Shown here piece by piece: positions 44,472 through 56,397 of a stretch of 64,000 nucleotides of DNA. Under the pieces are notes generated by a model. The model searched no databases. It saw only the letters and a list, made by a program, of their open reading frames with translations, and was not told the origin of the DNA. The position numbers were made by a program, and so were the translations under genes. The stretch is taken from assembly GCA_903813345.2 (NCBI GenBank), contig CAIIXF020000011.1, positions 2,690,571 to 2,754,570 on the forward strand. Reading direction: 5' to 3'. Source of the stretch: Owenia fusiformis (Eukaryota > Annelida > Polychaeta > Sabellida > Oweniidae). The first letter of the stretch is position 1; the number at the start of each line of letters is the position of its first letter.

Positions 44472-44841
44472 GGCATCATGGAACCTCACCCTCGGACTGA
44501 TGGCAAGATCATACCTGGTATGTTAATAAATGTCCCACTAAGCCCAAAAATGAATCAGTTCTTGGTTTTCATACCAAGACACTTTACTTTCAATGAAATC
44601 CATTAAGCAGACACAACTTTATCTTATTTTGTACTTCTTCAAATGGCAAGTGCTAGCATCAGTATTGAGAAGTGTTCTTCAAAACTTCCAGTTGTTTGAT
44701 ACAAAACATATGGCACTAAAAGCCACATCTGCATATCACATTCACTCATTGCATTAGATGTATCTCATCACATTTATCTTCGACTTTCCAGGTGAACTGA
44801 CCAATGGTAATGGGCCAAACGGCATATCTGATCTTGAATAA
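44472..44841 (+). CDS. Candidate terminal exon pair of an unknown gene
   Basis: Acceptor CCTAG before 44472, donor GTATGT at 44518, acceptor TTTCCAG before 44792, stop TAA at 44839-44841. Joined, the frame reads IMEPHPRTDGKIIPGE and then LTNGNGPNGISDLE before the stop; both splice sites fit and the frame is open through the junction. AATAAA overlaps the stop (44837-44842). I do not recognise the peptide. It could be the 3' end of an unseen gene, an alternative tail of the hnRNP gene 5 kb upstream, or chance. Confidence 0.25.
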
Positions 44842-45160
44842 AGATGGCGGCCATGTCTTGCTGACAGCGCCACCTTTACCCTGCTGGGGACAGCTGGACT
44901 GTTTAATACGGTGCTAATCGGCAGTCTTATTCATACATACCAGACTTTTTATCATGCCTCGAGCCGCTCTTTTGGCGGCCCCGGCAACTGTTGCTTATTT
45001 TTTTGAGGAAGGCTATTTATCTTACGAGAACTTTTGTAAGCATTTTTTTACAGAGGAGAGTGATCTCAAGGAGAGGCGGTACCATGTTTGGGGTTGTCCT
45101 CGCTAGTGTTTATCTCTCTAGTGTTTTTTCACAACCTCCACACAGGCATGTCAATATACA

Positions 45161-45254
45161 CTCCATGGTGTCAGTTAAAACTACATGGTGTCGGTTTAAA
45201 CTCCATGGTGTCAACATGAACTCCATTGTGTCAGTATAAACTCCATGGTGTCAC
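45161..45254. repeat. 20-bp tandem repeat (CTCCATGGTGTCAGTTTAAA)
   Basis: Four and a half diverged units of 20 bp. No connection with a gene is apparent. Confidence 0.8.
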
Positions 45255-45274
45255 TCTCGTCTGGTTATTTGTTA

Positions 45275-45728
45275 TTGACTTCATTTCGCAGTGACACGGT
45301 CTTGGCCTGCCAATTTTGTGCAACAGTGTTGTCCTAGTTATTAACTTAAGTGCAATAGTCGTGAGCAAGACAATGTGCAATTGTGTCATATGAGAAGATT
45401 AAAACAATGCCATGTATTAAAGTCTAATTATTTAATTGCAATACGAATTACTTGACGGCTTCACTGAAAATATGCATCAATTAGAACTATTCAGAAACAA
45501 TATCCCGCACTTCTTCCATTAGAAACGCCAAAAGTTAATTTACCCCACATCACTTGTGTCTTTAGAGTAAATTAAGTCGGAGCTACATAATCATTCAATT
45601 ACACATCCATAGCTATTTCAGGATCTCTCAACTTGAAAACAGTGCCATATGAATCTCATTATCCGCGACATAGGCAACATTAAAGCAAATTGGTTTTCAT
45701 TACCGTGTCACTGTGAACTGAAGTTGTT
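45275..45728. mobile_element. Possible MITE with GACTTCAxTTCxCAGTGACACGGT ends
   Basis: CTTCATTTCGCAGTGACACG at 45277 and its inverse (CGTGTCACTGTGAACTGAAG) at about 45705-45725 form imperfect inverted ends about 450 bp apart. No clear target duplication. Confidence 0.5.
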
Positions 45729-48172
45729 GTTTTTTTGTTAAGATAGAGGCGCCTGTAAAACTGTGTCTTTAGTTAGAGGATAAATAAACACTGAAATCTA
45801 ACCTTTGAAAAAACAAGTTTCGACCTAATTGCCGAACTGATACACGCATCAGTTTTGTAATAATTACCTATTAGATATCTGTTACTTTCGTAATGAAAGT
45901 CGAGATTGACGTAGGTTCTATTGCTAAAACATAACGAACTCTGACCGCGGGGCACAGATTTACGAGGCAAGAGAAAAGATGGAACGCGTGAGCTTGAGTA
46001 CAGTGATAAATGCCTTGCGATAAAAATTATTAATAAAATAGATAGCTTCGAAATTATATTCAAAATTAATGCCCGTATATAGAATGCAATGAAAATGAAA
46101 AAATTCAAAAAAAAGTGGAATTGTATTATTCATTCAAAATATTATATAACTTGTATTCGTAAACTTGTGAAATTAAAGTCTCTCGGGAACATCCTGGCAA
46201 ATTGCCAAAAAATGTATATATATTATTAGGAGGGATTTCGGGAGTTTTTGCTCGGTAGAAAGATTGAAACTAGCTCGCAATTGATATATTCATATTGTTC
46301 ACAAAACGGATGTAATAATATGAGTTGATAATTTTTTAACTGTTCATGCATGCTAGGCTACATGTAAATTTGAATTATGCGAAATAGCCACTTAAGAGAC
46401 CTTTCCTGGGAACAGGGCCAGGTTAGATATTTTACATAAATATTTGAGAAAACATGATGTAAAATAGGGTATTGGTTGAAAGAGAGCATTAGTTGCTGGA
46501 AAGGTCTTGAAAGTTGGTCGCTAACCGTTTTTGGGCCAAGTTTCGGAACAAAAACAAAATTGGGTGATTCCCGAGAGACAGTGTGGGATTGGAATTTGCT
46601 AAATGTGTTATTATTACCACTATATTAAAATGAATGCAACAAATAGCACGTGCTATGTATTATTAGACAATTGATGAATCTATTGAAAACATGTTTTTGT
46701 TCAAATACAAAAAGACAAGACATCGGTCTTTGCAAGATTGGATTGGAATCTACGTGCATGGTATAGAAATCGATAGAAGAGATGGTTGCTAAGTTAACCA
46801 GGTTGTAGACATTGATGCTATGGAAACCATGTGTTGTCATGGTAACTGTGTTGGACAGTGTCTCATTGTTACTGAAGCCAGTGTGTTGTTATAGCAACAA
46901 ACTGCACTGTTACAGATCTGATGGCAAAAAAATCTTCAAAAGATGAAATGTTTGTTATGTTGATTATTATACCTATAATGAGATGAGATGACCCCTTTAG
47001 CAAAGGAAACTCCTTCTGATACTCCTCAAATCTTTCTGTCTTCAATATCATACTAGAGTGAAGCTAATCAAGGCCATGATCTGTCCTAATGAAGGGAACT
47101 TCACTCTACTATACCTTGAATTTTGGGTTCATGAGGAACCCATTTGGCTTAGTAATGATTGTTATTATTTGTTTTTGTCGGTTCCTTATGAATGGTTTAT
47201 CGGATGACCGTTAGATGTTCATAAGTAACTTTCAAAAATATACTAAACGTTGAAGGGATCGAAAGGGATCGGTCAACATTTTAGCAAAAATGTTGACCGC
47301 TAATTGACCAATCAGATGCGAGTATTTACACTGAGGTACTAACAATATACAAAACAGTAGTTTCTCGGTTTACAGTCTCGGTATACAATTTTGCCGGTTG
47401 ACCTCTGGAGAGGTCAACAATTGTATACTGTATTCCATTGCATTTGCCGAAATCTCGCTCCAAGAGCCCCTTCAATTCACCGTATTCATTCAATTCAGTC
47501 TTTGGTCATGTCGGTATATCAAAGAAGCTATAATATATCTACAATGGAACACCCCGACAACGCTGAAGTCCTACTGTTGTCACAAATCACGTTGTCAGGG
47601 TGTTCCGGTTGACGTCAGCTAGATTGATGATGGCATTGGTTGAACATTACACAACGAATCTAGCCAATATAATGTAGCTTCTTGAACCAAAAGGTATCGC
47701 AGGGAAATAATGTTAAAAATTCCGGCAATATCAATTCACTTGTTACCTGGTTACGTTCTTATCATGTCGCCACCAAAAGTGATGCCATATTGTGAGTCCA
47801 ACTTTTTGGAAGGTGTTCGGCGCCTGTAACAAATGGCAGGTAGTGACATTTTGCATGTTAACGTTCTGTTACTTTTTGCATGGTGTTCAATCCGCACACG
47901 AAGTCAAGACAATAAAGTATCTTCGAATCTCAAGGTGGCTATAACACAAAAGAGAGCTTTCAATATAAGTTTTCAGCTAAAACGCTATACTGCAACTTTA
48001 CCATTTGGAGGGAGGTTTCTCAAAAACCAGGATAGAACATTTCATTGAGAAACTTTGAATGAAACGTTAGCAAGATCATACATGGGTTTTAACATGAAAA
48101 GGAGCACAATTCCTAAAAACTAAATGCAATTTTTGTTAAGAAAATAGAAAAAATTCCCTGCTTGCTTTCTAT
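45729..48172. other. No gene seen
   Basis: Short open frames only, on both strands, without motifs. I see no transposon ends apart from short inverted words around 47060-47110 (AGAGTGAAGC and TTCACTCT). Confidence 0.4.
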
Positions 48173-48213
48173 CCTAATGCCTTGGTCTCATTTGCTTCGA
48201 TTTTCACTTCGGT

Positions 48214-48281
48214 GCCCGGCCGATTAAGTATTTTGTTCAGAAATGTATTCAATTTTGAACAAAATACTCAATCGGCCGGGC
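48214..48281. repeat. Hairpin repeat, copy 2
   Basis: GCCCGGCCGATTAAGTATTT and its inverse ending at 48281 form the same hairpin as at 196-262. The sequence to the left (from 48173) is the inverse of the right flank of copy 1. Confidence 0.8.
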
Positions 48282-48283
48282 GC

Positions 48284-48470
48284 TGGTGTGAATTATGGTC
48301 CCCTGTGGATTATGGTCCTCTTTCTTAAAGGCCCTTACTGGCCCTGATTGTGGATACGATAATAAGGGAAAGAGTTGTTTTAGGTCACCGGCATATAAAT
48401 CAATGGAAAGCAGGACCATAATTTGATAGGACCTCCTACCCTTTTACACCTGCCAATGAATCGCAGCAAA
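48284..48470. repeat. Dispersed repeat with GGTCCCCTTT / AGGACCATAATTTGATAGG, copy 1
   Basis: GGCCCTTACTGGCCCTGATT, ATAAGGGAAAGAG and GACCTxxTACCCTTTTACACC appear here and in the same order and orientation at 52635-52792. About 160 bp, roughly 80 percent alike by eye. Function unknown. Confidence 0.7.
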
Positions 48471-49031
48471 TGTGACCCAGCCATAATCGAGGGAGTTGAT
48501 TTGTTAATATCCCATCAATGGCAGAATTAATTTCGAAGTGTTTAAACCGGAGTTTGCCATAAACATGTATATTGTCGTGATTTGAACTTACTCGAGTCTC
48601 TAGCCAATACTTGGCTAGAGGGGATTTCATCTGGAATACTGTGAACTCTATTTGAAAAAAGCTGGCCGGGGTGTCATAAATTTATTGATTATTTTAAAAA
48701 TTGCCAGATAAATAAATCATTAATCAAACCGGACCCAGATCGGCTCCTTGATGAGATATTACATGATTTCATCAGGATTTCGTCTAAAATTAAAACAAAA
48801 TGGCTCCAAGAAAAATGGCGATGTTCGAAAACTGGACGAAATGTCGTTAACGTCTGACATTAGTAACTGGCTGTAAATTCTAAGTTAGCGATCCAGAAGA
48901 TGTGAACTAATACACCGATCACTTTATGTGTGTTTTGGATTTTTTGGTGAGGTAATAAGACCAAAACTCGCAATTCAAATTGTGATGTGGAAAAATGGCG
49001 GACATATGATTTCAAATTTTATGATTACGAC

Positions 49032-49517
49032 ATGACCAGTTGTTCATGCAGAAATATATCTGTACTGGAAGGCCACGATACAGTGGCCTTAGAAGAAGGT
49101 AAATTTGAACAGTTGAAGGGTGATGGAAGCACCCTATCTTCGTTTCCAGAGTTCCTCCCCCAGTCTGCCAATGCTATACCCGACTTGCACAAGTACAAGT
49201 TTGCGTATACGTATTCAAATAACTTGTATCAAAAGCTCCATATGTCTAATGGAGCAACTCAGAGAAATATTGTGAATCATAAGATGATACTGAATCACGC
49301 TGATCAAATTTGTCTCTCCTCTGTCTACCTGTTGCAAAAGCTATTTTCTCAGCTCGAAACTTTTACTCCTGAGAAGATCAATATTTTGATTGATTATACG
49401 AGATCAACACGTCTAATCTACTTCACTTTAATTTCACGACGATACAGACCGAAAACATTCACTTGCTTTGATCTAGGTTGCATGTTGAAGCGCGATTGGT
49501 TGATCCAGGTCACATGA
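49032..49517 (+). CDS. Unidentified open frame, 161 codons
   Basis: The longest ATG-initiated single-exon frame in the right half. It begins MTSCSCRNISVLEGHDTVAL and ends CMLKRDWLIQVT. Composition looks protein-like but there is no signal peptide, membrane segment or known motif. A donor-like GTAAAT follows LEEG at about 49099, so only the first 67 nt may be exonic. It could equally be a chance frame or an eroded transposon gene. Confidence 0.25.
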   Translation: MTSCSCRNISVLEGHDTVALEEGKFEQLKGDGSTLSSFPEFLPQSANAIPDLHKYKFAYTYSNNLYQKLHMSNGATQRNIVNHKMILNHADQICLSSVYLLQKLFSQLETFTPEKINILIDYTRSTRLIYFTLISRRYRPKTFTCFDLGCMLKRDWLIQVT

Positions 49518-50034
49518 TTGCCTTAAGCATCATGGGTTTAAATTTTAAAAATGACTCCCAGCCTGTTCTTATGTCATTATATGACAGGAAGTTTTGTCTG
49601 AGATCAAAACGTTTACATCAGTACCCGTCATCGGAGTAAGGTGAAAATACTAAACTTATCTTTATCATCTCAATTTATACCGAGTGTTTTTACCTGAGAT
49701 GCCAAACTCTCCGAATACACCTGCAGGTATACCTTACTATACTAGGCGTTTGACTACGTCCTGGTAAATTGTTATCGGATCATGACGAGTTATTTACTTT
49801 GACCTTCTGGCAAATGTCTCCAGCTACTGGTCGATTGGACATGCGTATAGGTTGGCGTTTCGATTTTATATGCAAGTTAAACTCCCTAATCTTCCATATA
49901 GACGACGATTTATAAGAATATCACACTTTTGGACGTAAAAAGCTGACGTAATCAAACGCTTCATAAGTTACGAATGCGTGAATAATAAACTACTATTTTC
50001 TATTCAATTTGCTTTCTTGATTAGACTAGAAAAC

Positions 50035-50289
50035 ATGGCAGCTCCACCAAGTGATGCGAAATCTTCTCTGTTGATATTTACACCTTGTTTCTTATACTAT
50101 AAAAATGCACTTAGTGATTCGTATCTTGTACTCGTTTTGCAGTTAATGAAAGGCAAATTATGTGGTCAATGTTCCGAAGACTTTGCCATGACGATGCTTG
50201 CTAAATGCCGTAGTGACCTCCAATGTGTATGCGAGTCACAAGAAGAAGCAATGGCGAAGCTAAAGCTAGCGCAAGCTGGACCGAAATGA
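50035..50289 (+). CDS. Unidentified small Cys-containing protein, 84 codons
   Basis: ATG in context AACATGG opens MAAPPSDAKSSLL. Residues 38-60 hold LMKGKLCGQCSEDFAM and later KCRSDLQCVC, that is CxxC followed by three more cysteines, then an alanine/lysine-rich helix-like end KLKLAQAGPK. The hydrophobic middle (residues 12-36) is followed by TTTTGCAG, a strong acceptor, so a 65-70 nt intron there is possible; the matching donor is weak. A small secreted, mitochondrial or zinc-binding protein is conceivable; no family is recognised. ATTAAA follows at about 50483. Confidence 0.4.
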   Translation: MAAPPSDAKSSLLIFTPCFLYYKNALSDSYLVLVLQLMKGKLCGQCSEDFAMTMLAKCRSDLQCVCESQEEAMAKLKLAQAGPK

Positions 50290-51100
50290 ACCTGATGGTA
50301 ATGAGAAAAGCCTATTGTATGTAACACAAAATGGACCACCGAGATTCTGCCGAGGACATCACACATGACTCCTCTTTTGATTAGATAGTTATGAATGTTT
50401 AATTTAAAATACATTGAGTTAAGAGAAATACAATGGCGTGTTCGTAGAAAGAAAAAATGTCTAAGCTTTTGTTCACTAACTATTAAACTAAACTAAAATT
50501 ATATGCTGCATTGGTAAGTTGACTTTTTTACCATGAAAAGGACATCGAAGGTCAAATCTTAAATCTAAAGTTAGATTTGAACTTGTCTACCGATGATTTT
50601 GAAACATATGACTTCAGTCAAACAGTACATTTGTTATGTTACTGGAAGTTGTTAGAATTTGTTTGCAAACCGCTACCCGCCGTCTCAAAAACGGAGACCA
50701 TAACAATGTGTCACCACTTTTGGTGGTGATATAATAAAAACTTGTCGAATTGTCCGCCCAACTGCTGCGCCATTCTGTTACCGAAACGATTCGTTCCAAG
50801 AATGTGCATATACTGTATACTGGGACTGACTAGCCGATAGATCTCTACTGCCATCTTTCAATCAACCTAGTCACTAATATTGAATTCCCATGGAGAAATA
50901 GCTTTTATATCTGTTTGATCATGGATGGCGTCAATCAAAGGAAGAATGGATGCCTGTTTAGAAGCTAAAGCTCCGTCTATAAAGGGTATCTACTTTAATT
51001 AATTATCGAATGAACAATCCATAAAGTGTGATACATACATACACTGCATGTCCGTCCTCTCTTCAGCCCTGCACTATATTTATTTACACTTGGAAATATC

Positions 51101-51258
51101 GACTAAAAAGTTATTGAATGATTTGAAGTACAATACGGGATATATTCTGCTCGAGAAATTCCGTATTGGAACAAAACGAAGTCGAGAGCCAATACAGAAT
51201 ATCGAGAGCAGAATATATCCCGTATTGCACTTCAAATCATTCTATAACGTTTTTATCG
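51101..51258. repeat. Palindromic MITE-like hairpin, about 158 bp
   Basis: TTATTGAATGATTTGAAGT and CAATACGGGATATATTCTGC on the left are mirrored on the right around a centre near 51180 that itself carries CCGTATTGGA / CCAATACAG. No coding role. Confidence 0.8.
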
Positions 51259-52634
51259 TGTGATCCTTTGTATTGCTACTGAGAATGTCCCCTCTGTACC
51301 AATATTTTCTGTATTGCGATGGAGATGATCAATGGAGACAATCTCAGTAGAAATACAGATTGGTACAGCACAAGAACTGACAATCAAAAGGCTCCATTTT
51401 ACAGATCATACGATAATTTGAATTACCGAATGGCCGTTAAATACTAATTTTCATTGGAAATGACAAGATGAAAATAAACAATCTTAGGCGAAGAAAAGTC
51501 TTTGATTCAAGTATTTTCTTCATCTTGAGTCAAAACAAGAGATCATTTAAAAAATGAAGGCTCGTGTGAAGGAGATGTTTGCAGTGTTGTTATGAATTGT
51601 ATTGATAAATAGGGATATGAAAATGTAACACAAGATAAAAAAGATGTAAAACTTGATTATGAATATGTGAACTACAGGCATGTATAGACGGGTGTTCCTG
51701 ACACAGACTGAAAAATTGAAATTTTATGCATATTTCTATAACTTGTAAAGTAGGTGTTCCTTACAGAAGAGTATTTTCTAAGTCAAGTTTCACTGTTTAA
51801 GTAAATTGCCAAGCTTACTTCTAACGCGGTTGTAATTTACCGAATGGCAAAAGTAGAAAAAATCCGAACATTTTGAACTGATTAAGATCTTTAAATTGTA
51901 AAGGTCTGAGTACCTGGACCTCTTACAAAACATCCAAACATATCAAAAAGTGAAGATGGGTCAATTTGATTCTCGTTCTCCGAAGATATTAATAAAATAG
52001 TTAAATGTCCGGAGTTTTTTTAATAGTAATACTGTAAATTGTTCACAATTCTAAATCAAGAAGTCGCTCGTATATCTGTCGTATTTAGGAAATCATGTTG
52101 CCGAAAGTCAGTGCACAGTGTTCATGGTGTTGTTGTAAAATTGCGTATATGTCGTTTGAAACCCTCTCTAACGCAATTTTATTATAAACTAACACCTTAG
52201 GGTTAAACTTTTGCTCGAGGAATTTACTCATTTTCATCAATAAATATTAACCCATCAGGTTTTCTGCTAGTAAACTAACTTTTAAACCTCAGTCCATTGT
52301 CGTTATCACTTACTACTAAACCCAAGTGAGATATGGCTCTTGCCTCAGCACGAGCCAATAAGACATCCCGTGAGCCTGAACAAGTGTGAGCCAATTTTGC
52401 CTCCAAAAATAAAATTTACCTTGACAAATTTAAGATAAAATCCATGCCCTGTATCCCCAATCGTCTTCATCGTGCCATCCTTAATTTTCTGTAAAAGCAC
52501 ATCAGAACTACGCATCGGAAGAACGCCCAGTGTAGAAGTAATTTAGGTCTCCAGAAGATATTATCCCCCGGGCCATGGGAGCAATTATTTCTGTTACACC
52601 GTACTCCGCAAAGTTGGTCGATTCTCATTCCAGG
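51259..52634. other. No gene seen
   Basis: Plain AT-rich sequence with no open frame above 60 codons worth reporting and no repeat ends seen. Confidence 0.45.
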
Positions 52635-52792
52635 TGTGAAAGATATTATGGTCCCCCGGGGATTATGGTCCCCTTTCTCAACGGCCCTTACTGGCCCTGA
52701 TTGTGTTTAAGCTAATAAGGGAAAGAGATCACCATATAAATCAATAAATAGTAGGACCATGATTTGATAGGACCTTTTACCCTTTTACACCG
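52635..52792. repeat. Dispersed repeat, copy 2 (see 48284-48470)
   Basis: Same order of blocks as the copy at 48284, direct orientation. In both copies the repeat starts after a GATTATGGTCCCC-type boundary and ends CCCTTTTACACC. Confidence 0.7.
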
Positions 52793-53950
52793 GGTCGCGC
52801 GCCAAGTTTGACTGCTCGGATGGAGCACGGTGGAACACATGCAAGTAAATTAGACACAGAACCATGGTATCAGCTAAAAAATTAAATCGGCACACATATC
52901 GTGGAATTATCAATTAAATCCAATTTGTTTCATAAAAAACTAGATTCAGAAAATGGAAAGTCGTTTAGATGGATCACGCACTTTTAGTTTACGTCCCCTA
53001 ACTCCAATAAATCTTTCATTAATAATTTAAATAAAAAATACATTGTTGTACGTGTATTAAACAATGATAAATAAGACAACATGACAAAGGGGCTTTATAT
53101 TCACATAGAAGCTGTTATTATGATGCATTTCATCATTAAGACGAGTCTTACAAATTATTACCCGTTGGGGACTATGAAAATCATTTCACAAATTGAATTC
53201 TGGATGCGCTTGGGATTATATTGAATTGTGCTATATTTTCAAGATATCTCTTCAGTCAGCTGGGTATCTGCGCTGACATTATTTTAAGGCCATCGTAATA
53301 GTGTACTAGTTTTGCATACAAAGTACTCTATATGAAGATATTGAATATATTTATCGTGGTTTTACATTCAAATTAATGCAGATTATTGTAATGCTTCTAC
53401 CACGCTCTTTCTTTCTGATGTCTGTTGTCATAAGTCATGTTATGATTCTATATTTGAAGTTTCTTTTGAGAGTTTGTTAGTTTTTGTAACAATGCTTCAC
53501 AACCAATAGATTTATAGTTGAAGAAGAGAAAATATTTGAGATTTTTGTCAACCAAAAATAAAACATTTTTGGCTAATTTTATTAAAAGAGACATTTTTGA
53601 CCCTAATCACATTTCGACCCCTATTATTTATTGGCTCATCGAAATATATACAGCTGATACGTAACAAATAATCGGAGGTAACCCAACTTCCGGTTTCAGG
53701 AATTATCGAATATTTCTAGGAAATATAAGAAAAATAATGATGAATTCCATCATAATTTTTTTTATTTGTGTTTATTTTAGGTGTAACACTGTCTTGGGGC
53801 GATTAATGTTGACTTATAGCTGGTTACTGATATCGACTACATTTTGAAGGTAATTTTTTGTACCCAGTGTAGACTCTTTGAATTGTATCAAGCCTTACCT
53901 GTATCATGTCACAGTTATTCATTTTGGTCTGTTTGTGTCAGTGAGAGCAG
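52793..53950. other. No gene seen
   Basis: AT-rich spacer without recognisable exons or element ends. Confidence 0.45.
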
Positions 53951-54106
53951 CAGGCCCGTACCCAGAATTTTCCAAGGGGGGTTCACTTTTCCAAAAAATT
54001 CTAGGGGGGTTCACTTTGGCAAATTTGGCCAAAAATCACTCAAAAAATAGTCAGAATGGTGAAAAACTGCATGATTTTGAAAGAAATTTTTTGCCAGGGG
54101 GCCTGA
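53951..54106. mobile_element. MITE of the AGGCCCGTAGCC family, copy 3
   Basis: Starts CAGGCCCGTACCCAGAATTT, ends CAGGGGGCCTG, contains two GGGGGGTTCACTTT tracts and the GAAAAACTGCATGATTTTGA block shared with the other copies. Confidence 0.6.
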
Positions 54107-54119
54107 GCAGATTTGTGAT

Positions 54120-54665
54120 AATCATGACCATTGAGATTTGGACACTGGATTCCGGACGAATAGGATTTGGACGATTGGGTTTCGGACACATATGGGATTC
54201 CATAGCTAGGCCCGGGGCGACATGTACAAAAATTTGAAAAGAGCCGGAAACTTGACTTGATTTTTTCATACATGTTCCTGGGCCTGTGGGATTGAATTCT
54301 GACAACTGCAATTCAGACAACTTTGAATCGGATCATTGGTGTATGGACCCATGTGATTCGGACCAATCAGATTCAGACCATTGCGATTCGAACCAATGTG
54401 GCAACCCTATTATAATCAGTTGCTGTACCATTTTTATTTTTTGCATGCAATTTAATTTCACCCAAATACCAATGGTGGTATAAAATTGCATTAATTCTGA
54501 CAACTTAGAATTGAACCATTGGGATATGGACCAATGGGATTTGAGCCAATCGGATTTGGACCATTGCGATTCAAACCTATATGGCAACCCCATTATAATC
54601 AGTTGCTCTACTCCCAGTATTTTTTTGCATGCAATTAATTACACCCGACTCCCAATAATGGTAAA
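54120..54665. repeat. Tandem duplication containing GATTCGGACCAAT micro-repeats
   Basis: Two adjacent copies of about 190 bp (about 54300-54480 and 54497-54665) share TGGCAACCCxATTATAATCA, TTGCATGCAATT and ATTTGGACCATTGxGATT. Within and before them, 14-16 bp units of GATTxGGACCAATG recur many times from about 54120. Confidence 0.7.
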
Positions 54666-54751
54666 ATCGCAAAAGATAATTGTGGCGATATTTGCCAAAT
54701 AAAGCCCCGGTGTAATATTTATACACTGTGTACTATACAATTTGATTACTG

Positions 54752-56345
54752 CAGAGCTGTCAAGTGTCCCGCGAATGGCGGGATTATCCCGCGAATTTGA
54801 TCAAAATTAGGCTAATTCGCGTGTCACGCAATGTCCCGCGAAGTCCCGCAAATGTGGCTTTAACCTCCGCGAATTTCCGAAATTGTTGCAATCCCCTATA
54901 TTGTGATTATCTTATCTCATATAAGAAGCTAAGTTTTTGCACTTTTGACGAGTAAAGTTTACCTTGTTGTAAGTACCTAGCATGCTGTTGTTTGGTATCA
55001 AAATAAAAAGGAAGGGTTCAACTTTCATTTTAATTACGAAAATAGGGATGTAGGTCGCAAACAGTTCCAACGTTGGCCTTTGTACTACCTGTGTGGCCTT
55101 CATCTCAGAACTGAGCAAATGTTAGCAAACGCGAGTTACAATAAATGGACGCTGATATGTAGAAAGGGTTTGTAGAAAAAACCAGGTACCGGGTTGTAAA
55201 TCCTCCATGCTGGGTTCAAACTTGGTACCCGGTCAAAAAGACGGGTACCCAAAAAACGAAAAATACGAATATATAACATAATTAGATTATGAGAAAACGT
55301 GTAAGATTTGTTTTGAATTCACAAAAATGTATGTAACATCCATATTTTCATTGGTTATGATGATAAAGGAAGAAAAGAGCCTTAAAATGCTTTTCATTTG
55401 AAGCTTCTAGCGCAATTTTGAAGGAAGTTACATACATTTTTGTAAATTCAAAACAAATCTTACACGTTTTCTAATGATCTAATTATGTTGTATATTCGTA
55501 TATTTCGTTTTTTGGATACCCAAGTTTTTTCGACCGGGTACCAAGTTTGAACCCAGCATAGAGGATTTACTACCCGGTACCCGGTTTTTTCTACAAACCC
55601 TATCTAGAAAAGTAACCTCATTCCCTATAATTTGATGTAGATTAATCGAACCCCTATATCATGGGCTTTCAATTGAAAGCCCATGCCTACAGTATATGAA
55701 TAGGTACATTTTAATATATAACATTATGGGGGTAAGCGTTTCATAGTTGGTCACGACGCCAGAAGTGTAAAGTATTGTTCCGAATTTTTGAATTTCGTGT
55801 TAGATTACGGTACTCACACCTGAAGCATGGTTTTTGTTTTTGATAAATTACAATAAAGTTTAATAATATTCCTACGCGTATTTTGTGAAATTGTGTTGAC
55901 GTTTATTTAAGTTATAATGCAACGGTGCATTATATTTGATTAATCAGTATCTGGAAGTTTGATTTAAGTACTTTAACATGCTTTTACATTAGTCCCAAAC
56001 ACGCAAATCCCTTGAATGTCCCGGGACATCCTGCAAATTTAGGTGGATGTCCCGCGAAATCCCGCAAATTTAGGGCACGTTGTCTAAAACATCTGTCCCT
56101 CTATGAAGTTTTTGGTGGTAAACCTGTTAACTGTCCCGCAATTAGAGTGTTTGTCCCTCGAATGGTCCCGCGAAATCCCGCGAATTTGATAAAAAAAATT
56201 GGCCTATTAGCGCAATCACGCAAATGCCTTAAATGTCCCGCGAAATCCCGCGAATTTAGTACATGTCCCGCAAAATCCCGCGAATTTTGGGCACTGGGTC
56301 TAAAAAATCTGTCCCGCGAGAAAATCTTTAGGGGTTGACAGTACT
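54752..56345. mobile_element. hAT-like element with CCCGCGAA repeats, copy B
   Basis: Same element as 19617-21505, same orientation, bounded by ATTACTG on both sides (54745-54751 and 56346-56352). It keeps the GGGTACCGG hairpin arms (about 55180-55600) and the perfect palindrome (55661-55684) but lacks about 300 bp present in the hairpin of copy A. No transposase. Confidence 0.8.
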
Positions 56346-56397
56346 ATTACTGTACATTATTGAACTATTGCTTGTGCCATAGGCATTACTTTTAAAA

